DNA from: Mycolicibacterium litorale | Lineage (GTDB): Bacteria; Actinomycetota; Actinomycetes; Mycobacteriales; Mycobacteriaceae | Direction: 5' to 3' | Length of the DNA: 64,000 bases | Assembly (NCBI GenBank): GCA_002007745.1 | Contig: CP019882.1 | Coordinates: 2,852,001-2,916,000 of the forward strand | Shown: positions 45,862 through 56,220 of the stretch, in pieces | How positions within the stretch are numbered: the stretch's first letter is position 1 | Layout: each line of letters opens with the position of its first letter | Translations under genes and position numbers: made by a program | Notes under the pieces: generated by a model | What the model saw: the letters and a program-made list of their open reading frames with translations, nothing else | Told to the model about the DNA's origin: nothing | Databases searched by the model: none

Positions 45862-46738
45862 GCGTCCACCGCCAGCAACCGCTGCACCCAGTCCAGTTGG
45901 TCGTCGGTACCGACGACCGCATACAGCATGTCGACAAAGGCATCGTGATACCCGTTGTCCCGCAATAGTTTCACTGCGTCTCCAACCTGTCCGGCCGGTG
46001 TTCCAGCCTTGACGTTGATGCGGACGTGGGTGCGGATGCCCGCTGGATCACGCCCGGCCGCCCCGGCGGCCTCGTCGATCGCCCGGCGCTGTGCGTTGAG
46101 CACATCGATGCGGACGCCGCCGGGCACCTCGACCACCGCGAGCCAGCCGTCGGCGCGGCGCCCGATCCGGCGCACCCCGGCGGCCGACCACGCCCCGAGG
46201 TAGATCGGGGGCGCGGCTGCTGAACGGGTTTGAGGCTCACCCACGCCGGCGGGAAGCGGTAGCGGTCGCCGCCGAACTCGACGGGGTCGGTGGTCCACAG
46301 CACCTCCAGCGCGTCGAGGCACTCGTCGAGTTGAGCACCACGTCCGCGGAACGGCGCGCCGGCGGCCTGGTACTCCTCGGGCGACCAGCCGATGCCGAAT
46401 CCCGGGATGAGCCGGCCCCCACTCACCACGTCGATACTCGTCAGCTGGCGAGCCAGCTGCACCGGCGGGTACCAGGGCGCCACCAGCACACTGAACCCGA
46501 GTCGGGCCGAGGTCGTCACCGTCGCGGCGACGGTCAGCGCGGTGAACGGATCCAGGCAGGCGCGGAAGTTGTCGGGGATGGTGTCGCTACCGGCGTAGCC
46601 GACCGACGGCCGCACCGCGGCGAGCAACCGGTCTCCGACCCAGAGGCTCTCCGCGCCGAGTTGCTCGGCGGTCGAGGCGAATCGGGCCAATTCGGCGTGG
46701 GCGGATTCACCGAACTGTGGTAACGCGAAGCCCAGCAC
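45858..46738 (-). pseudogene. LLM-class F420-dependent oxidoreductase, frameshifted
   Basis: One base missing in the G run 46207-46211 (Cs on the coding strand) splits a 293-residue luciferase-like monooxygenase/F420 oxidoreductase. The N-terminal frame has VLGFALPQFGESAHAEL, TAEQLGAESLWVGDRL, VVSGGRLIPGFGIGWSPEEYQAAG and RGAQLDECLDALEVLW. The C-terminal frame continues with PPIYLGAWSAAGVRRIGRRADGW. Such mycobacterial enzymes usually use reduced F420 as hydride donor, and the context with CoA transferase and ALDH suggests a catabolic role. The GTG start at 46738 begins the homology. Confidence 0.85.
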
Positions 46739-46846
46739 GACGGTCAGCGTAGTAGAGCGGTCGACAGCGTCCGGCACCGATGGAAGCACGCGTGAACAAA
46801 CGGTGCCCCGACGGCACGATCGCCGCATTGCGGGTTTGATGGGGAC

Positions 46847-49325
46847 ATGGACCCGACAAGGACAGATGCCTGGCGGTCATCCGGGACGCGCCGGTCAGCG
46901 ACGAGACGATTGCCCAACTCGACGGATGGTGGCGCGCCGCCAACTACCTGTCGGTCGGGCAGATCTATCTGCTGGACAATCCCCTGCTGCGCACCCCATT
47001 GACCCGAGACGACGTCAAGCCGCGGCTCCTGGGCCACTGGGGCACCACACCCGGGTTGAACTTCCTCTATGCCCACCTCAACCGCGCCATCGCGCAGCGC
47101 GAACAGTCGACCGTCTATGTCACCGGACCCGGCCACGGCGGCCCGGGGCTGGTGGCCAACGCCTACCTGGACGGCACCTACAGCGAGACCTACCCCGACA
47201 TCACCCAGGATGTCGAGGGCCTGCGCCGGCTGTTCCGCCAGTTCTCCTTCCCGGGCGGGATTCCGTCGCACGTGGCGCCCGAGACGCCCGGCTCGATCCA
47301 CGAGGGCGGCGAGCTAGGGTACGCGCTGTCACACGCCTACGGTGCCGCGTTCGACAATCCGGACCTGCTGGTGGTGGCGGTGGTCGGAGACGGCGAGGCC
47401 GAGACGGGCGCCCTGGCCACCAGCTGGCACTCGAACAAGTTCCTCAACCCGGCCCACGACGGCGTGGTGTTACCGATCCTGCACCTGAACGGGTACAAGA
47501 TCGCCAACCCCACGGTGCTGGCCCGCATCCCCGAGGACGAGCTGCGCGCGCTGATGATCGGTTACGGGTATCGCCCCTACTTCTTCGAGGTGCCCGACAC
47601 CAGCGGGCCCGGAGGCGCCACCGATCACGCCGATGCCCACCGCCGGTTCGCGGTGCTGCTCGACGAGGTGCTCGACGAGATCGCCGCGATCAAGAGCCGC
47701 ACGGACGACGAGGACCGCCCCGCGTGGCCGATGATCGTGTTCCGCACCCCGAAAGGCTGGACTGGCCCGGCCTACATCGACGGCAAGAAGACGACCGGCT
47801 CGTGGCGGGCCCACCAGGTGCCGTTGGCCAGTGCCCGCGACACCCCCGAACATCTGCAGGTGCTGGCCGACTGGCTGGCGTCCTACCGGGCCGACGAACT
47901 CTTCGACGCCGACGGGAAGCTGGACCCGCGCATCGCCGCACTGGCCCCCGAGGGCCAGCTGCGGATGAGTGACAACCCGCACACCAACGGCGGATTGCTG
48001 CTCAAGGATCTGCGGCTGCCGGACTTTCGGACCTTCGCCGTCGACGTGCCCGCCCCGGGCGCGACGGTGGCCGAGGCGACGCGGGTGCTCGGGCAGTGGC
48101 TGACTGAGGTGATCCGGCTCAACCCGGACAACTTCCGCATCTTCGGGCCGGACGAGACCGCGTCGAACCGGCTGCAGTCCGTCTTCGACGTGACCGACAA
48201 GCAGTGGGACGCCGAATTCCTGTCCCCGAGGTCGACGAACATCTGGCGCGGTCGGGCCGGGTGGTCGAGATGCTCTCCGAACATCAGTGCCAGGGCTGGC
48301 TGGAGGGGTACCTGCTGACCGGCCGGCACGGCCTGTTCAACTGCTACGAGGCGTTCATCCACATCATCGACTCGATGTTCAACCAGCACGCCAAGTGGCT
48401 CAAGGTCACCGACCACATCTCCTGGCGACGCCCGATCGCCAGCCTCAACTACCTGTTGTCCAGCCACGTGTGGCGCCAAGACCACAACGGGTTCTCCCAC
48501 CAGGATCCCGGGTTCATCGACCATGTGGTGAACAAGAGCGCCAACGTCGTGCGGGTGTATCTACCCCCGGACGCCAACACCCTGCTGTCCACCTACGACC
48601 ACTGCCTGCGCTCGCGCCAGTACGTCAACGTCGTCGTGGCCGGCAAACAGCCGCACCCCAACTTCCTGACCATGGAGCAGGCCATCGCGCATTGCACTCG
48701 CGGGTTGGGCATCTGGGAATGGGCCGGCAACGAGAGGCTCGGGGAGGACCCCGACGTCGTCGTCGCCGCCGCCGGTGACGTGCCGACGCTGGAGGCACTG
48801 GCGGCCGTCGACCTGCTGCGTCAGCACCTGCCCGAGCTGAAGGTTCGCTTTGTCAACGTGGTGGACCTGATGCGGCTGCAGGACGACACCGAGCATCCGC
48901 ACGGGCTGTCCAGCCGCGAGTTCGACATGATCTTCACCCCGGACAAGCCGGTCATCTTCGCCTACCACGGTTATCCGTGGTTGATTCACCGGCTCACCTA
49001 TCGGCGCAGCAACGACAACCGCATCCACGTCCGGGGATACAAGGAGGAGGGCACCACCACGACCCCGTTCGACATGGTGATGCTCAACGATCTGGACCGC
49101 TACCACCTGGTCATCGACGTGATCGACCGGGTCCCCGGGCTGCAGTCCCGGTGCGCCACCCTGCGCCAGCAGATGGTCGACAAGCGGCTGGCCGCACGCG
49201 AGTACACCCGAGCCCACGGCGACGACATTCCCGAGGTGCGGGACTGGGTGTGGCCCGGTGCCCGGGACGGGCAAGTGGGCACCGCGCTCGATGCCACCGC
49301 AACCACCGGCGGGGACAACGAATAG
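46847..49325 (+). pseudogene. xfp: Xylulose-5-phosphate/fructose-6-phosphate phosphoketolase, frameshifted
   Basis: Two single-base losses (about 46868-46871 and in the C run 48224-48227) break an enzyme of about 826 residues. The family pattern is clear: [44 protein letters not shown] (TPP binding), [14 protein letters not shown], and in the last part [25 protein letters not shown] and [14 protein letters not shown]. It cleaves xylulose-5-phosphate or fructose-6-phosphate with phosphate to acetyl-phosphate plus a sugar phosphate. No acetate kinase or phosphotransacetylase gene is in the window. Divergent from the LLM gene. Without the first correction the start codon MDPTRTDA is out of frame. 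Confidence 0.9.
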
Positions 49326-49371
49326 CGGTTGAGCTGGGCATTTTGCCGGCGCAGGTACACTTGGCATCGTT

Positions 49372-50157
49372 ATGTCCGACGCCAGCGCGGTGGCTCCGCT
49401 CTCCCAGCCCTCCCAGCCCGCGCTGTCGGCACCGGTGGCCCAATTGGCGGCCCTGCACCACTTCCGCGTCTACGTCGACATCGGCGTCGTGGTGGTGGTG
49501 CTGGCCCTGACCAACCTGATCGCGCACTTCACCACACCCTGGGCGAATGTCGCCGTGGTGCCCGCCGCCGCGGTGGGCCTGGTCTTCCTGGTGCGCTCCC
49601 GCGGACTTGGCTGGGCTGAACTCGGACTGGGTCGCGAGCACTGGCGGTCCGGCGCCCTCTATGCGCTCGGGGCGGTGCTGCTGGTGCTGACCGTCATCGC
49701 GGTCGGCGCGCTGCTGCCCTGGACGCGGCCGATGTTCCTCAACGACCACTACGCGACGTTGTCCGGCGCGCTGCTGGCCTCGATGATCATCATCCCGCTG
49801 CAGACCGTCATCCCCGAGGAGCTCGCGTTCCGCGGTGTGCTGCACGGCGCACTGGATCGAGCCTGGGGGTTTCGCGGGGTGGCGGCCGCCGGATCGTTGC
49901 TGTTCGGCCTCTGGCATATCGCCACCTCACTGGGCTTGACCAGCAGTAACGTCGGTTTCACCCGGCTGTTCGGCGGTGGGGTGCTCGGCATGGTCGCCGG
50001 GGTGGTGATGGCGGTGCTGGCCACCGGCGCGGCCGGCTTCGTGTTCACCTGGCTGCGCCGGCGCAGCGGCAGCCTGATCGCCCCGATCGCGCTGCACTGG
50101 TCACTGAACGGGCTGGGCGCCCTGGCCGCCGCACTGGTGTGGCACCTGTCGACCTGA
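49372..50157 (+). CDS. CPBP family intramembrane glutamic metalloprotease-like protein
   Basis: The 261-residue membrane protein has about eight hydrophobic segments. The CPBP (Abi) motifs are present: Glu149-Glu150-x-x-x-Arg154 (PEELAFRG), His182 (LFGLWHI) and His242 (IALHWSLN), the residues proposed to form the active site of Rce1-like proteases. In bacteria such proteins act in prenyl-protein-type processing, bacteriocin immunity or unknown membrane proteolysis. It starts at ATG 49372, 46 bases after the phosphoketolase stop, and is probably transcribed in the same direction. Target unknown. Confidence 0.86.
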   Translation: MSDASAVAPLSQPSQPALSAPVAQLAALHHFRVYVDIGVVVVVLALTNLIAHFTTPWANVAVVPAAAVGLVFLVRSRGLGWAELGLGREHWRSGALYALGAVLLVLTVIAVGALLPWTRPMFLNDHYATLSGALLASMIIIPLQTVIPEELAFRGVLHGALDRAWGFRGVAAAGSLLFGLWHIATSLGLTSSNVGFTRLFGGGVLGMVAGVVMAVLATGAAGFVFTWLRRRSGSLIAPIALHWSLNGLGALAAALVWHLST

Positions 50158-50166
50158 GGTCGCCGG

Positions 50167-50802
50167 TCAGCGTTGCCGGCTGCGCCGGGCCCGAAACTCC
50201 CGGTTCTTGAGCTTGTTGCCGCAGGTGGCCATATCGCACCAGGTCCCGCCGTGGTTGCGGGAACGGTCGTAGAACGCCCACCGGCAGTTGTCGTTGCCGC
50301 AGGCCTTCAGCTGGCTCCAGGTGCCGTCCCGCTGGGCGTCGGACACCACCAGCAGCAGCGAGAGCAGCCGGGCCTCCAGCGAGTCGGCGCCGGCTGCCAG
50401 CGAAACGGTGCCGTCGTCGGCGAGGCGGACTCGGGCGACGGCGGCCTCGGCGATCCGATTCAAGGGCCGTAGCTGCTCGGCCGTCGGTGCCGGGCCGTCG
50501 GCGTTGTGCACCAGCATGGCGCGCAGTGCTTCTCGGACCTCTCTGATGAGCCGCAGGTCGTCGGGGCTGGGGAGCTCACCCGATGGCAGCACACCCTGGG
50601 TCTGCAGCCAGGGTGCGGCATCGGCCGGGTGGGCCAGCCGGTCGACGCCGGACTCCAGGTCGATGGTGTTGACCAGCGACTGAATGCGGATCAGGGGGTC
50701 CGGGGCCGGTTTGGCCTCGGCATCCCCTAGCCACGCGACAGGCGTCTGCGTCATATCGCCAGGGTAGGTCGCGATGACCGGTAAATCAACTTGACTGGTC
50801 AT
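50167..50802 (-). CDS. CGNR zinc-finger regulator (ABATE domain)
   Basis: The 211-residue protein has an N-terminal ABATE-type domain (IRIQSLVNTIDLESGVDRL, LRLIREVREALRAMLVH) and a C-terminal CGNR zinc finger: LKACGNDNCRWAFYDRSRNHGGTWCDMATCGNKLKNREF, with four cysteines. Such proteins are probable DNA-binding stress regulators. An internal ATG at residue 17 (50754) is an alternative start. It is convergent with the CPBP gene (9 bases between) and divergent from the hypothetical gene. Confidence 0.88.
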   Translation of the reverse strand: MTSQVDLPVIATYPGDMTQTPVAWLGDAEAKPAPDPLIRIQSLVNTIDLESGVDRLAHPADAAPWLQTQGVLPSGELPSPDDLRLIREVREALRAMLVHNADGPAPTAEQLRPLNRIAEAAVARVRLADDGTVSLAAGADSLEARLLSLLLVVSDAQRDGTWSQLKACGNDNCRWAFYDRSRNHGGTWCDMATCGNKLKNREFRARRSRQR

Positions 50803-50873
50803 GCGTGACCGGTGTAGCGTTTTGGTTGGTCATCAGAGAAGGCGACGACGCCGACTCGGAACAGGAAAAGCCC

Positions 50874-51376
50874 ATGGGCACAACACGTTTGACGGTAACA
50901 CCCATCACGCCAACATCGGCGCGTCGGGGGGAAACGACACTCCCGTTTCCACTGATGTCTTCCCTCGCGCCACCCTGGCAACCCGATTGCGGGCGAAAAT
51001 CTTCGCCGGACGGCTTGACCAGGACATCGAAGCCGGCATCGTCCCGCTGCCCGGCAGCCCGCTGGCCCTGCATATGGCGCGGCTGACGGCGGTCGACGAG
51101 CGCGAAGCCCTCGCCCACTCGCTGCGCCAAGCCCTCGCCGACCTCGACCACGGACGGCCCGGCTTCACCCCGCGTATCCCCGCGCACCCGCAGCGACTGG
51201 CCGCCTGCCGCGACGTCGTCGACGACATCACCCTGCTGCTGCACTCGCCGCGCCCGGTGCGGGCCCGTGGCGTCGCCCGGCTGCGGATGCTGCTCTCGGA
51301 CGGAACCGGGCCGCTGTACAGCAGCGGCCGCGGCAGCCTGGCCGCCGACCTGCGCGGCGTGCTCGCTGCCCTGTGA
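50874..51376 (+). pseudogene. Hypothetical protein, probable frameshift
   Basis: ATG 50874 has AGGA seven bases upstream and gives MGTTRLTVTPITPTSARRG, after which a G run of six at 50926-50931 changes the frame. With seven Gs it continues GGNDTPVSTDVFPRATLATRLRAKIFAG to VLAAL, about 167 residues. The helical segment AVDEREALAHSLRQALADLDHG and the PLPGSPLALHMARLT stretch look like an uncharacterised mycobacterial protein, but I cannot name a family. No signal peptide or membrane segment. The alternative, a shorter protein with a start inside the second frame, cannot be excluded. Confidence 0.5.
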
Positions 51377-51380
51377 CGGG

Positions 51381-52406
51381 TCAGGGCAGCAGAACCGCCG
51401 CCCCGGCGATGCGGCCCTCGACCAAGTCGGTCAGTGCCCGATCGGCCTGATCCAGCGGGTACTGCGGCGTGGTCACCTCAATGTGGTGACGCTCGGCAAA
51501 AGCCAGGAACTCGCGGGCGTCGGCCCGGGTGTTCGACGTCACCGACCGAACCTGCCGCTCCTGGAACAGATGTCGCTGGTAGTTCAGCGGCGGGATGTCG
51601 GTGAGGTGGATCCCAGCGATCGCCAGGGTGCCGCCACGGTCGAGTGCTTCCATGGCCGGCAGCACCAAGTCGCCGACCGGTGCGAACAGGATCGCGGCGT
51701 CGAGCTTGACCGGCGGCTGGTCGGCCGCGCCCTGTGCCGAGGCCACACCGAGCCCGAGTGCGAGTTCACGTGCCTCGGCCCCGCGGGTCATCACATGCAC
51801 TTCGGCGCCTTGGGCCAGTGCCACCTGAGCGGTGATGTGCGCACTGCCGCCGAACCCGTACAGGCCCAGCCGTCCCCCGGGCGGCAGGTCGGCACGCAGG
51901 AGCGAGCGGTAGCCGATGATGCCGGCACACAGCAGCGGAGCCAGCTCGCTGTCGCTGTATCCCGCGGGCAGGTGGTGGGCGAAAGCGGCCGGTACCGTGG
52001 CGAAGTCGGCGTACCCGCCATCGGCGTCCCAGCCGGTGTAGCGCGAGTTCGGACACAGGTTCTCCGCGCCGCGCCGACAGTAGTCGCACTCGCCGCAGGT
52101 GTGCCGCAGCCAGGCGATGCCGACCCGGTCGCCCACGGCGAAACCGGTGCCGGCCTCGGCGCCGACGGCGATGACCTCCCCCACCACCTCGTGGCCTGGG
52201 ATGACATGCTCGCGGTGCACCGCCAGGTCACCTTCGCTGACATGCAGGTCTGTGCGGCATACCCCGCAGGCGCGGACCGCGACCAAGAGTTCGTCGGGGC
52301 TGGGATGTGGCGCGGGCGCGCTGGCGTCGAACTCCAGCGGATCGCTTCGCATGGGCCCTGGCCGGCGTACTCGCCAGGCGCGCATCGTGGTCGGGTCGGT
52401 GGCCAT
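51381..52406 (-). CDS. adhA: Zinc-dependent alcohol dehydrogenase (AdhA-like)
   Basis: The 341-residue medium-chain dehydrogenase oxidises an alcohol with NAD(P)+. Catalytic zinc ligands Cys47, His72 and the following Glu73 (GHEVVGEV) are visible, as are the structural zinc cysteines 104, 107, 110 and 118. The cofactor-binding [26 protein letters not shown] has the GxGGxxH form. In length and in the neighbourhood of Rv1861 and apa it corresponds to M. tuberculosis adhA (Rv1862, 346 residues). The start may be ATG 52385 instead, where homology begins (MRAWRVR). Convergent with the hypothetical gene. Confidence 0.9.
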   Translation of the reverse strand: MATDPTTMRAWRVRRPGPMRSDPLEFDASAPAPHPSPDELLVAVRACGVCRTDLHVSEGDLAVHREHVIPGHEVVGEVIAVGAEAGTGFAVGDRVGIAWLRHTCGECDYCRRGAENLCPNSRYTGWDADGGYADFATVPAAFAHHLPAGYSDSELAPLLCAGIIGYRSLLRADLPPGGRLGLYGFGGSAHITAQVALAQGAEVHVMTRGAEARELALGLGVASAQGAADQPPVKLDAAILFAPVGDLVLPAMEALDRGGTLAIAGIHLTDIPPLNYQRHLFQERQVRSVTSNTRADAREFLAFAERHHIEVTTPQYPLDQADRALTDLVEGRIAGAAVLLP

Positions 52407-52563
52407 CTACCCATCGTGCAACGTTCCTGCGCGCCCGGCGATCTGGCGGCGGACAGCAAAGGACCAATGGCACACGATCGGGGTCCTTCGGAGCCTGTGC
52501 CGGAGCGGATCTCGGTGTGACGGTGGGAGTGTGACCCCCACCGGTACGCCGTCAGGAGCGAGC

Positions 52564-53556
52564 ATGGACACCGAACTGCCCGACAAGGCGACCGTCGAGG
52601 CGGCCCTTGCGCTGGCGGTTCGCGCACCCTCGGTGCACAACTCCCAGCCGTGGCGCTGGCGGATCGGCGAGGAAAGCATCCACCTCTATGCCGACCCGGC
52701 GCGGCATCTGCGGCGCATCGACCCCGGCCGTCGCGATCTCATGCTGAGTTGCGGTGTGGCACTGCAGCATTTCACCGTCGCCCTGTCCGCGCTCGGGTGG
52801 GCCTGCGAAGTGCACCGCTTTCCCAACCCCGCCAATACCGAACACCTGGCCAGCGTGCAGATCCTGGGACCCGCGCTCAATGAGCAGGACATCGCGCTGG
52901 CCGCCGCCATTCCCCGGCGGCGCACCGACCGGCGCTGGTTCTCATCCTGGCCGGTGCCCGGTGGTGACGTCGCGCTGATGGCCGCGCGCGCCGCACGCTC
53001 GGGCGTGCTGTTACGCCGGGTCGAGGAAGTCGGTGAGCTTGCCCAGGTGGTGGCCCACGCGGTTCGCGAACACATCAGTGACCCGGAGTACCTGGCCGAA
53101 CTGTCCATGTGGAGTGGCCGGCACGGCACCCCCGCGGGGGTGCCGGCCCGCAACACGCCCGCCTCCGAGCGTCAGGGCAAGTTCCCGGCCCGGGTGTTCG
53201 CCAACCCGGTGCTGGAACAACCGAGTGGGGTCGCGGCCCGCGACGACGCCGGCGTGGTGCTGGTGCTGGCGACGGCGACCGACGACCCGTTGGCGCTGCT
53301 GCAGGCCGGCGAGGCCACCGGCGTGGTGCTGCTGACGGCCACCGCGCTCGGCCTGGCCAGCTGCCCGCTCACCGAACCGCTCGAGATCGCCCACACGCGA
53401 GCCGAAGTCCGCACCAAATTGCTCGGCGGTGACGGCTTTCCGCAAATGCTGCTGCGGATCGGCTGGGCCGCGCTCAATGCCGACCCGCTGCCGGCGACAC
53501 CGCGCCGGCCGCTGTCGGATGTCGCGGTGCGCCTCGACGGCGCCCCGCTGGAATAG
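52564..53556 (+). CDS. Acg-family FMN-binding nitroreductase-like protein
   Basis: The 330-residue protein starts at ATG 52564. The Acg-family N-terminal motif RAPSVHNSQPWRWRIG is followed by DLMLSCGVALQHF, PRRRTDRRWF, and a second half with PSGVAARDDAGVVLVLATATDD and AGEATGVVLLTATALGLASCPLTEPLE. Acg (Rv2032), Rv3127 and Rv3131 of M. tuberculosis have this fold and are induced in dormancy; the family binds FMN and may sequester it. I looked for a DosR box upstream and found no convincing one. Convergent with the Rv1861-like gene. Confidence 0.88.
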   Translation: MDTELPDKATVEAALALAVRAPSVHNSQPWRWRIGEESIHLYADPARHLRRIDPGRRDLMLSCGVALQHFTVALSALGWACEVHRFPNPANTEHLASVQILGPALNEQDIALAAAIPRRRTDRRWFSSWPVPGGDVALMAARAARSGVLLRRVEEVGELAQVVAHAVREHISDPEYLAELSMWSGRHGTPAGVPARNTPASERQGKFPARVFANPVLEQPSGVAARDDAGVVLVLATATDDPLALLQAGEATGVVLLTATALGLASCPLTEPLEIAHTRAEVRTKLLGGDGFPQMLLRIGWAALNADPLPATPRRPLSDVAVRLDGAPLE

Positions 53557-53568
53557 GTCTCTACCGGG

Positions 53569-53868
53569 CTAGGACTTCCTGGCCTTGCCGACGATCCACA
53601 GCAGGATCACCGAACCGAGAATCGCCGTGAACAGGGTGAACCACCAGCCGCCGGCGGCGGTGTCCAGGAAGAAGCTGAGCAGGAAGCCACCGATCAGTGC
53701 ACCGATGACACCGATGACGATGTTCATCAAGATGCCGGATCCGCCGCCCTTGACGATCTTGCCGGCGATCCAACCGGCCAGGGCTCCGATGATGATGTAG
53801 CCGATCCAGCCGACGCTGGTCAGCGTCGTCGAACGGGCGAGGAACTCGGTCGCTGTCACCATGTCCAT
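53569..53868 (-). CDS. GlsB/YeaQ/YmgE-type transmembrane protein (Rv1861-like)
   Basis: The 99-residue protein has three membrane segments (SVGWIGYIIIGALAGWIAGKI, LMNIVIGVIGALIGGFLLSFF and FTLFTAILGSVILLWIVGK) with the family's GWIAG-KI and NIVIGVIGALIGG pattern. The role of this transglycosylase-associated family is unclear. M. tuberculosis Rv1861 lies between adhA and apa, as here. The first ATG at 53868 has GGAG upstream. Confidence 0.88.
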   Translation of the reverse strand: MDMVTATEFLARSTTLTSVGWIGYIIIGALAGWIAGKIVKGGGSGILMNIVIGVIGALIGGFLLSFFLDTAAGGWWFTLFTAILGSVILLWIVGKARKS

Positions 53869-53971
53869 GACGGTCTCCTCCAGGGTCGCCGGCCAGCGCC
53901 GATGCTGGCCGCTATCCCTTTGGTATACCGCCGTCAGGTAACGATTGGCCGGTCCAAACGGCCACGATCAC

Positions 53972-54961
53972 CTACGTGCCAGGTGTCATCCCGGGAACCG
54001 GCGTCTCCACCGGCACCGGCACACCGAGCGGAATCCGACCACCCGCCGTCGGCGGCGGCGCGTCGGCAGCCGGAGCGTTGGGGTCCGGGGCCGGCGGCGG
54101 TGGCGGAGGCGGCGGGGTGTACGGACGGATCGACTCCGCCAGCGCCTTGGCCGCGGCGGGATCGATCGGATCCTTGGCCGTGCCCAGCCACACGACGAAC
54201 CAGCGCTGGTTGCGCAGCTCCTTGGGCGCGTTCGGGACGGCCGTGCCGACCACGCCGGCCCAGATCTGACCGTTGGGCTTGGTGGTGTCGGTGAACTTCA
54301 CCTCGTAGGAGGCAAAGTTGCCCGGCATGTCACCGGCCTGCAACGCCCCGCTCTGCTGGTTGATCCGGACGCCGGGGAACGGCATGAAGAACTCGCCCAT
54401 GTCCGAGGCCAGGCGAATCGCGGCCTTGCTGTTGTCCTGCTCGGCGCCGGCGAACAGCTTCAGGTCGAGCCGGCCCAGGATCACGCTGGTGTCGTTGGCG
54501 GTCGGCGCCGGCTGGCCGTTCTCGGCCGGCGCGGTCTGCTTGCTCAGCAGCGCCTGGCCGTAATTGAGGCGGGAGGCGTCGGACACCGTCCAACCCGCGG
54601 GCAGCAAGTAGCTGAAACCGCCGGCCTCGTTGTTGACGCGCCCTGGCTCCGGGGGCGGCGGCGGTGGCGGCGCATTCGGATCCGGCGGCGGTGCGTTCGG
54701 ATCGGCGGGCGGGGCGTTCGGGTCGGCCGGCGGTGGTGGGACCGGTGCGGCGTTCGGGTCGGCCGGCGGTGGCGGGGCCGGTGTGGCATTCGGGTCAGCC
54801 GGCGCGGCAGGCGCCGCCGTCGTGGGTGTCGGCGTCGCGGGATCCGCGCTCGCCGAAGTCGTCGGCAGGGCGATGGTGACTGCGCTGACGGCGGTCACCG
54901 CGGTGACCGCGAACGCCGTCCACAGGCCCGGCCGGCGCGAAATCGGGTCCGGCTGCGTCAT
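53972..54961 (-). CDS. apa: Ala/Pro-rich secreted glycoprotein Apa (fibronectin attachment protein)
   Basis: The 329-residue protein has a signal peptide ([19 protein letters not shown], cleavage at SASA-DP), then a long Pro/Ala-rich region with repeats of DPNA-x-PPPPA (residues 40-110). A conserved domain follows, with [27 protein letters not shown] and [25 protein letters not shown], and a second Pro-rich C-terminus. This is the architecture of mycobacterial Apa (Rv1860), a secreted O-mannosylated adhesin that binds fibronectin. The second Pro-rich tail carries several TPGT/PVP motifs. Next to modC as in M. tuberculosis. Confidence 0.93.
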   Translation of the reverse strand: MTQPDPISRRPGLWTAFAVTAVTAVSAVTIALPTTSASADPATPTPTTAAPAAPADPNATPAPPPPADPNAAPVPPPPADPNAPPADPNAPPPDPNAPPPPPPPEPGRVNNEAGGFSYLLPAGWTVSDASRLNYGQALLSKQTAPAENGQPAPTANDTSVILGRLDLKLFAGAEQDNSKAAIRLASDMGEFFMPFPGVRINQQSGALQAGDMPGNFASYEVKFTDTTKPNGQIWAGVVGTAVPNAPKELRNQRWFVVWLGTAKDPIDPAAAKALAESIRPYTPPPPPPPPAPDPNAPAADAPPPTAGGRIPLGVPVPVETPVPGMTPGT

Positions 54962-55107
54962 GGCGATGAACCTACCGTGTTACAGCCGTGACGCAAGTGT
55001 GGCCTGCTCACGATGTGGCGCAGGTCCGCGCTGTGACGAGCCCACAAATTCCAGTGAAATCCCAGCTCCCGACCGCCGGTGGGCTACCGGCAGGCCAGGT
55101 CGGGCCT

Positions 55108-56214
55108 TCAGCTTCCCAGCGAGTCCACAGGTGGCCGGGTCGCGCCGTGCAACGCAACCTCCTGAGCCTTGACGGTGAACCACACCCGATCCCCCACCGC
55201 CAGCCGCAGACCCGCCGCCGACTCCGCGGTGATATCCGCGGCCAGCCCGGGCGCGCCGTCGGCTTGCTCCTCGGCCCGCACCCGCACCCGAGCGCCGTCT
55301 GCCGCGAGCTCGGCGACCTCCACCTGCACGCTGTTGCGTGGACTGCCGTGCGGCAGCTCGCGGTACACCGCGACGGCGGCCGGCGAGAACACCGCGACGG
55401 CGGCACCGTCGGCGGGCAGGAGCGCATCCCGGGTGCCGTGCCATCGGATGCCGTCGACGGCGCGGATGGAATCGTCACCGCTCAGCAGCCCCCGCACCAC
55501 GTTGACCCCGGCGATGCGGGCCCCGAATCCGCTGCGCGGGGCACCCAACACCGCGGCGACCGGGCCGACCTCGACCACCCGGCCCGCCTCGAGCACCAGC
55601 ACCCGGTCGGCCAGGGTCAGGACGTCGAGCAGGTCGTGAGTGATCAGCACCGTCGCGCGCCCGTCGGTCGAGGACACCCGGCGCAGCAGCGCCCGCACCG
55701 ACGCGGCCACCGCCACGTCCAGCCCCGCCAGTGGCTCGTCGAGTAGCAGCACCTCCGGTTCGGCGGCCAGCGCCCGGGCGATGGCGACCCGCTGCGCCTG
55801 TCCGCCGGACAGCTGGGCGGGGGTGCGGTCGCCGAGGTCGGCGAGTCCGACCTCGCCCAGCCACGTCTCGGCGTCGCGTCGGGCTCGCGACCGGCCGGCG
55901 CCCCTGCTGCGGGGCGCGAACTCGACGTTGGCCCGCACGCTCAGATGCGGGAACAGCAGTGGGTCCTGCAGCAGCAGGCCGACCCGGCGATCGTGGGTGG
56001 GCACCTGGATGCCGGCGGCGGTGTCGGTCAACAACCGGCCGCCGACCCGCACGACGCCGCTGTCGGGCCGCAGCAGCCCGGCGATCACATGCAACGTGGT
56101 GGACTTGCCGGCGCCGTTGGGCCCCAGCACTGCCAGCACTTCCCCGGCGGCGACGGCGAAGGCGATCTCCAGTGTCCGCTCGGCGACGGTGGCCGCGATC
56201 TGCAACTCAGCCAT
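55108..56214 (-). CDS. modC: Molybdate ABC transporter ATP-binding protein ModC
   Basis: The 368-residue ATPase has Walker A GPNGAGKS at 31-38, the Q-loop region LLQDPLLFPHL, the ABC signature LSGGQAQR, Walker B LLLDEPLAGLD and the H-loop His in LITHDLLD. A C-terminal regulatory domain with Mop-like strands (SVQVEVAELAADGARVRVRAEEQ) binds oxyanion. It powers molybdate import with ModB in the membrane. It follows modB after six bases on the same strand. The substrate-binding protein gene modA is not next to them. Confidence 0.93.
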   Translation of the reverse strand: MAELQIAATVAERTLEIAFAVAAGEVLAVLGPNGAGKSTTLHVIAGLLRPDSGVVRVGGRLLTDTAAGIQVPTHDRRVGLLLQDPLLFPHLSVRANVEFAPRSRGAGRSRARRDAETWLGEVGLADLGDRTPAQLSGGQAQRVAIARALAAEPEVLLLDEPLAGLDVAVAASVRALLRRVSSTDGRATVLITHDLLDVLTLADRVLVLEAGRVVEVGPVAAVLGAPRSGFGARIAGVNVVRGLLSGDDSIRAVDGIRWHGTRDALLPADGAAVAVFSPAAVAVYRELPHGSPRNSVQVEVAELAADGARVRVRAEEQADGAPGLAADITAESAAGLRLAVGDRVWFTVKAQEVALHGATRPPVDSLGS

Positions 56215-56220
56215 CGGCGC

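Noticed and set aside
46803..47972. Plus-strand frame of 389 codons over the phosphoketolase start
   Set aside because: Arg/Gly/Pro-rich translation in the wrong frame; the phosphoketolase frame has all family motifs.
52440..52563. DosR box upstream of the Acg-like gene
   Set aside because: The best segment (near 52480) matches the DosR consensus at too few positions to support control.
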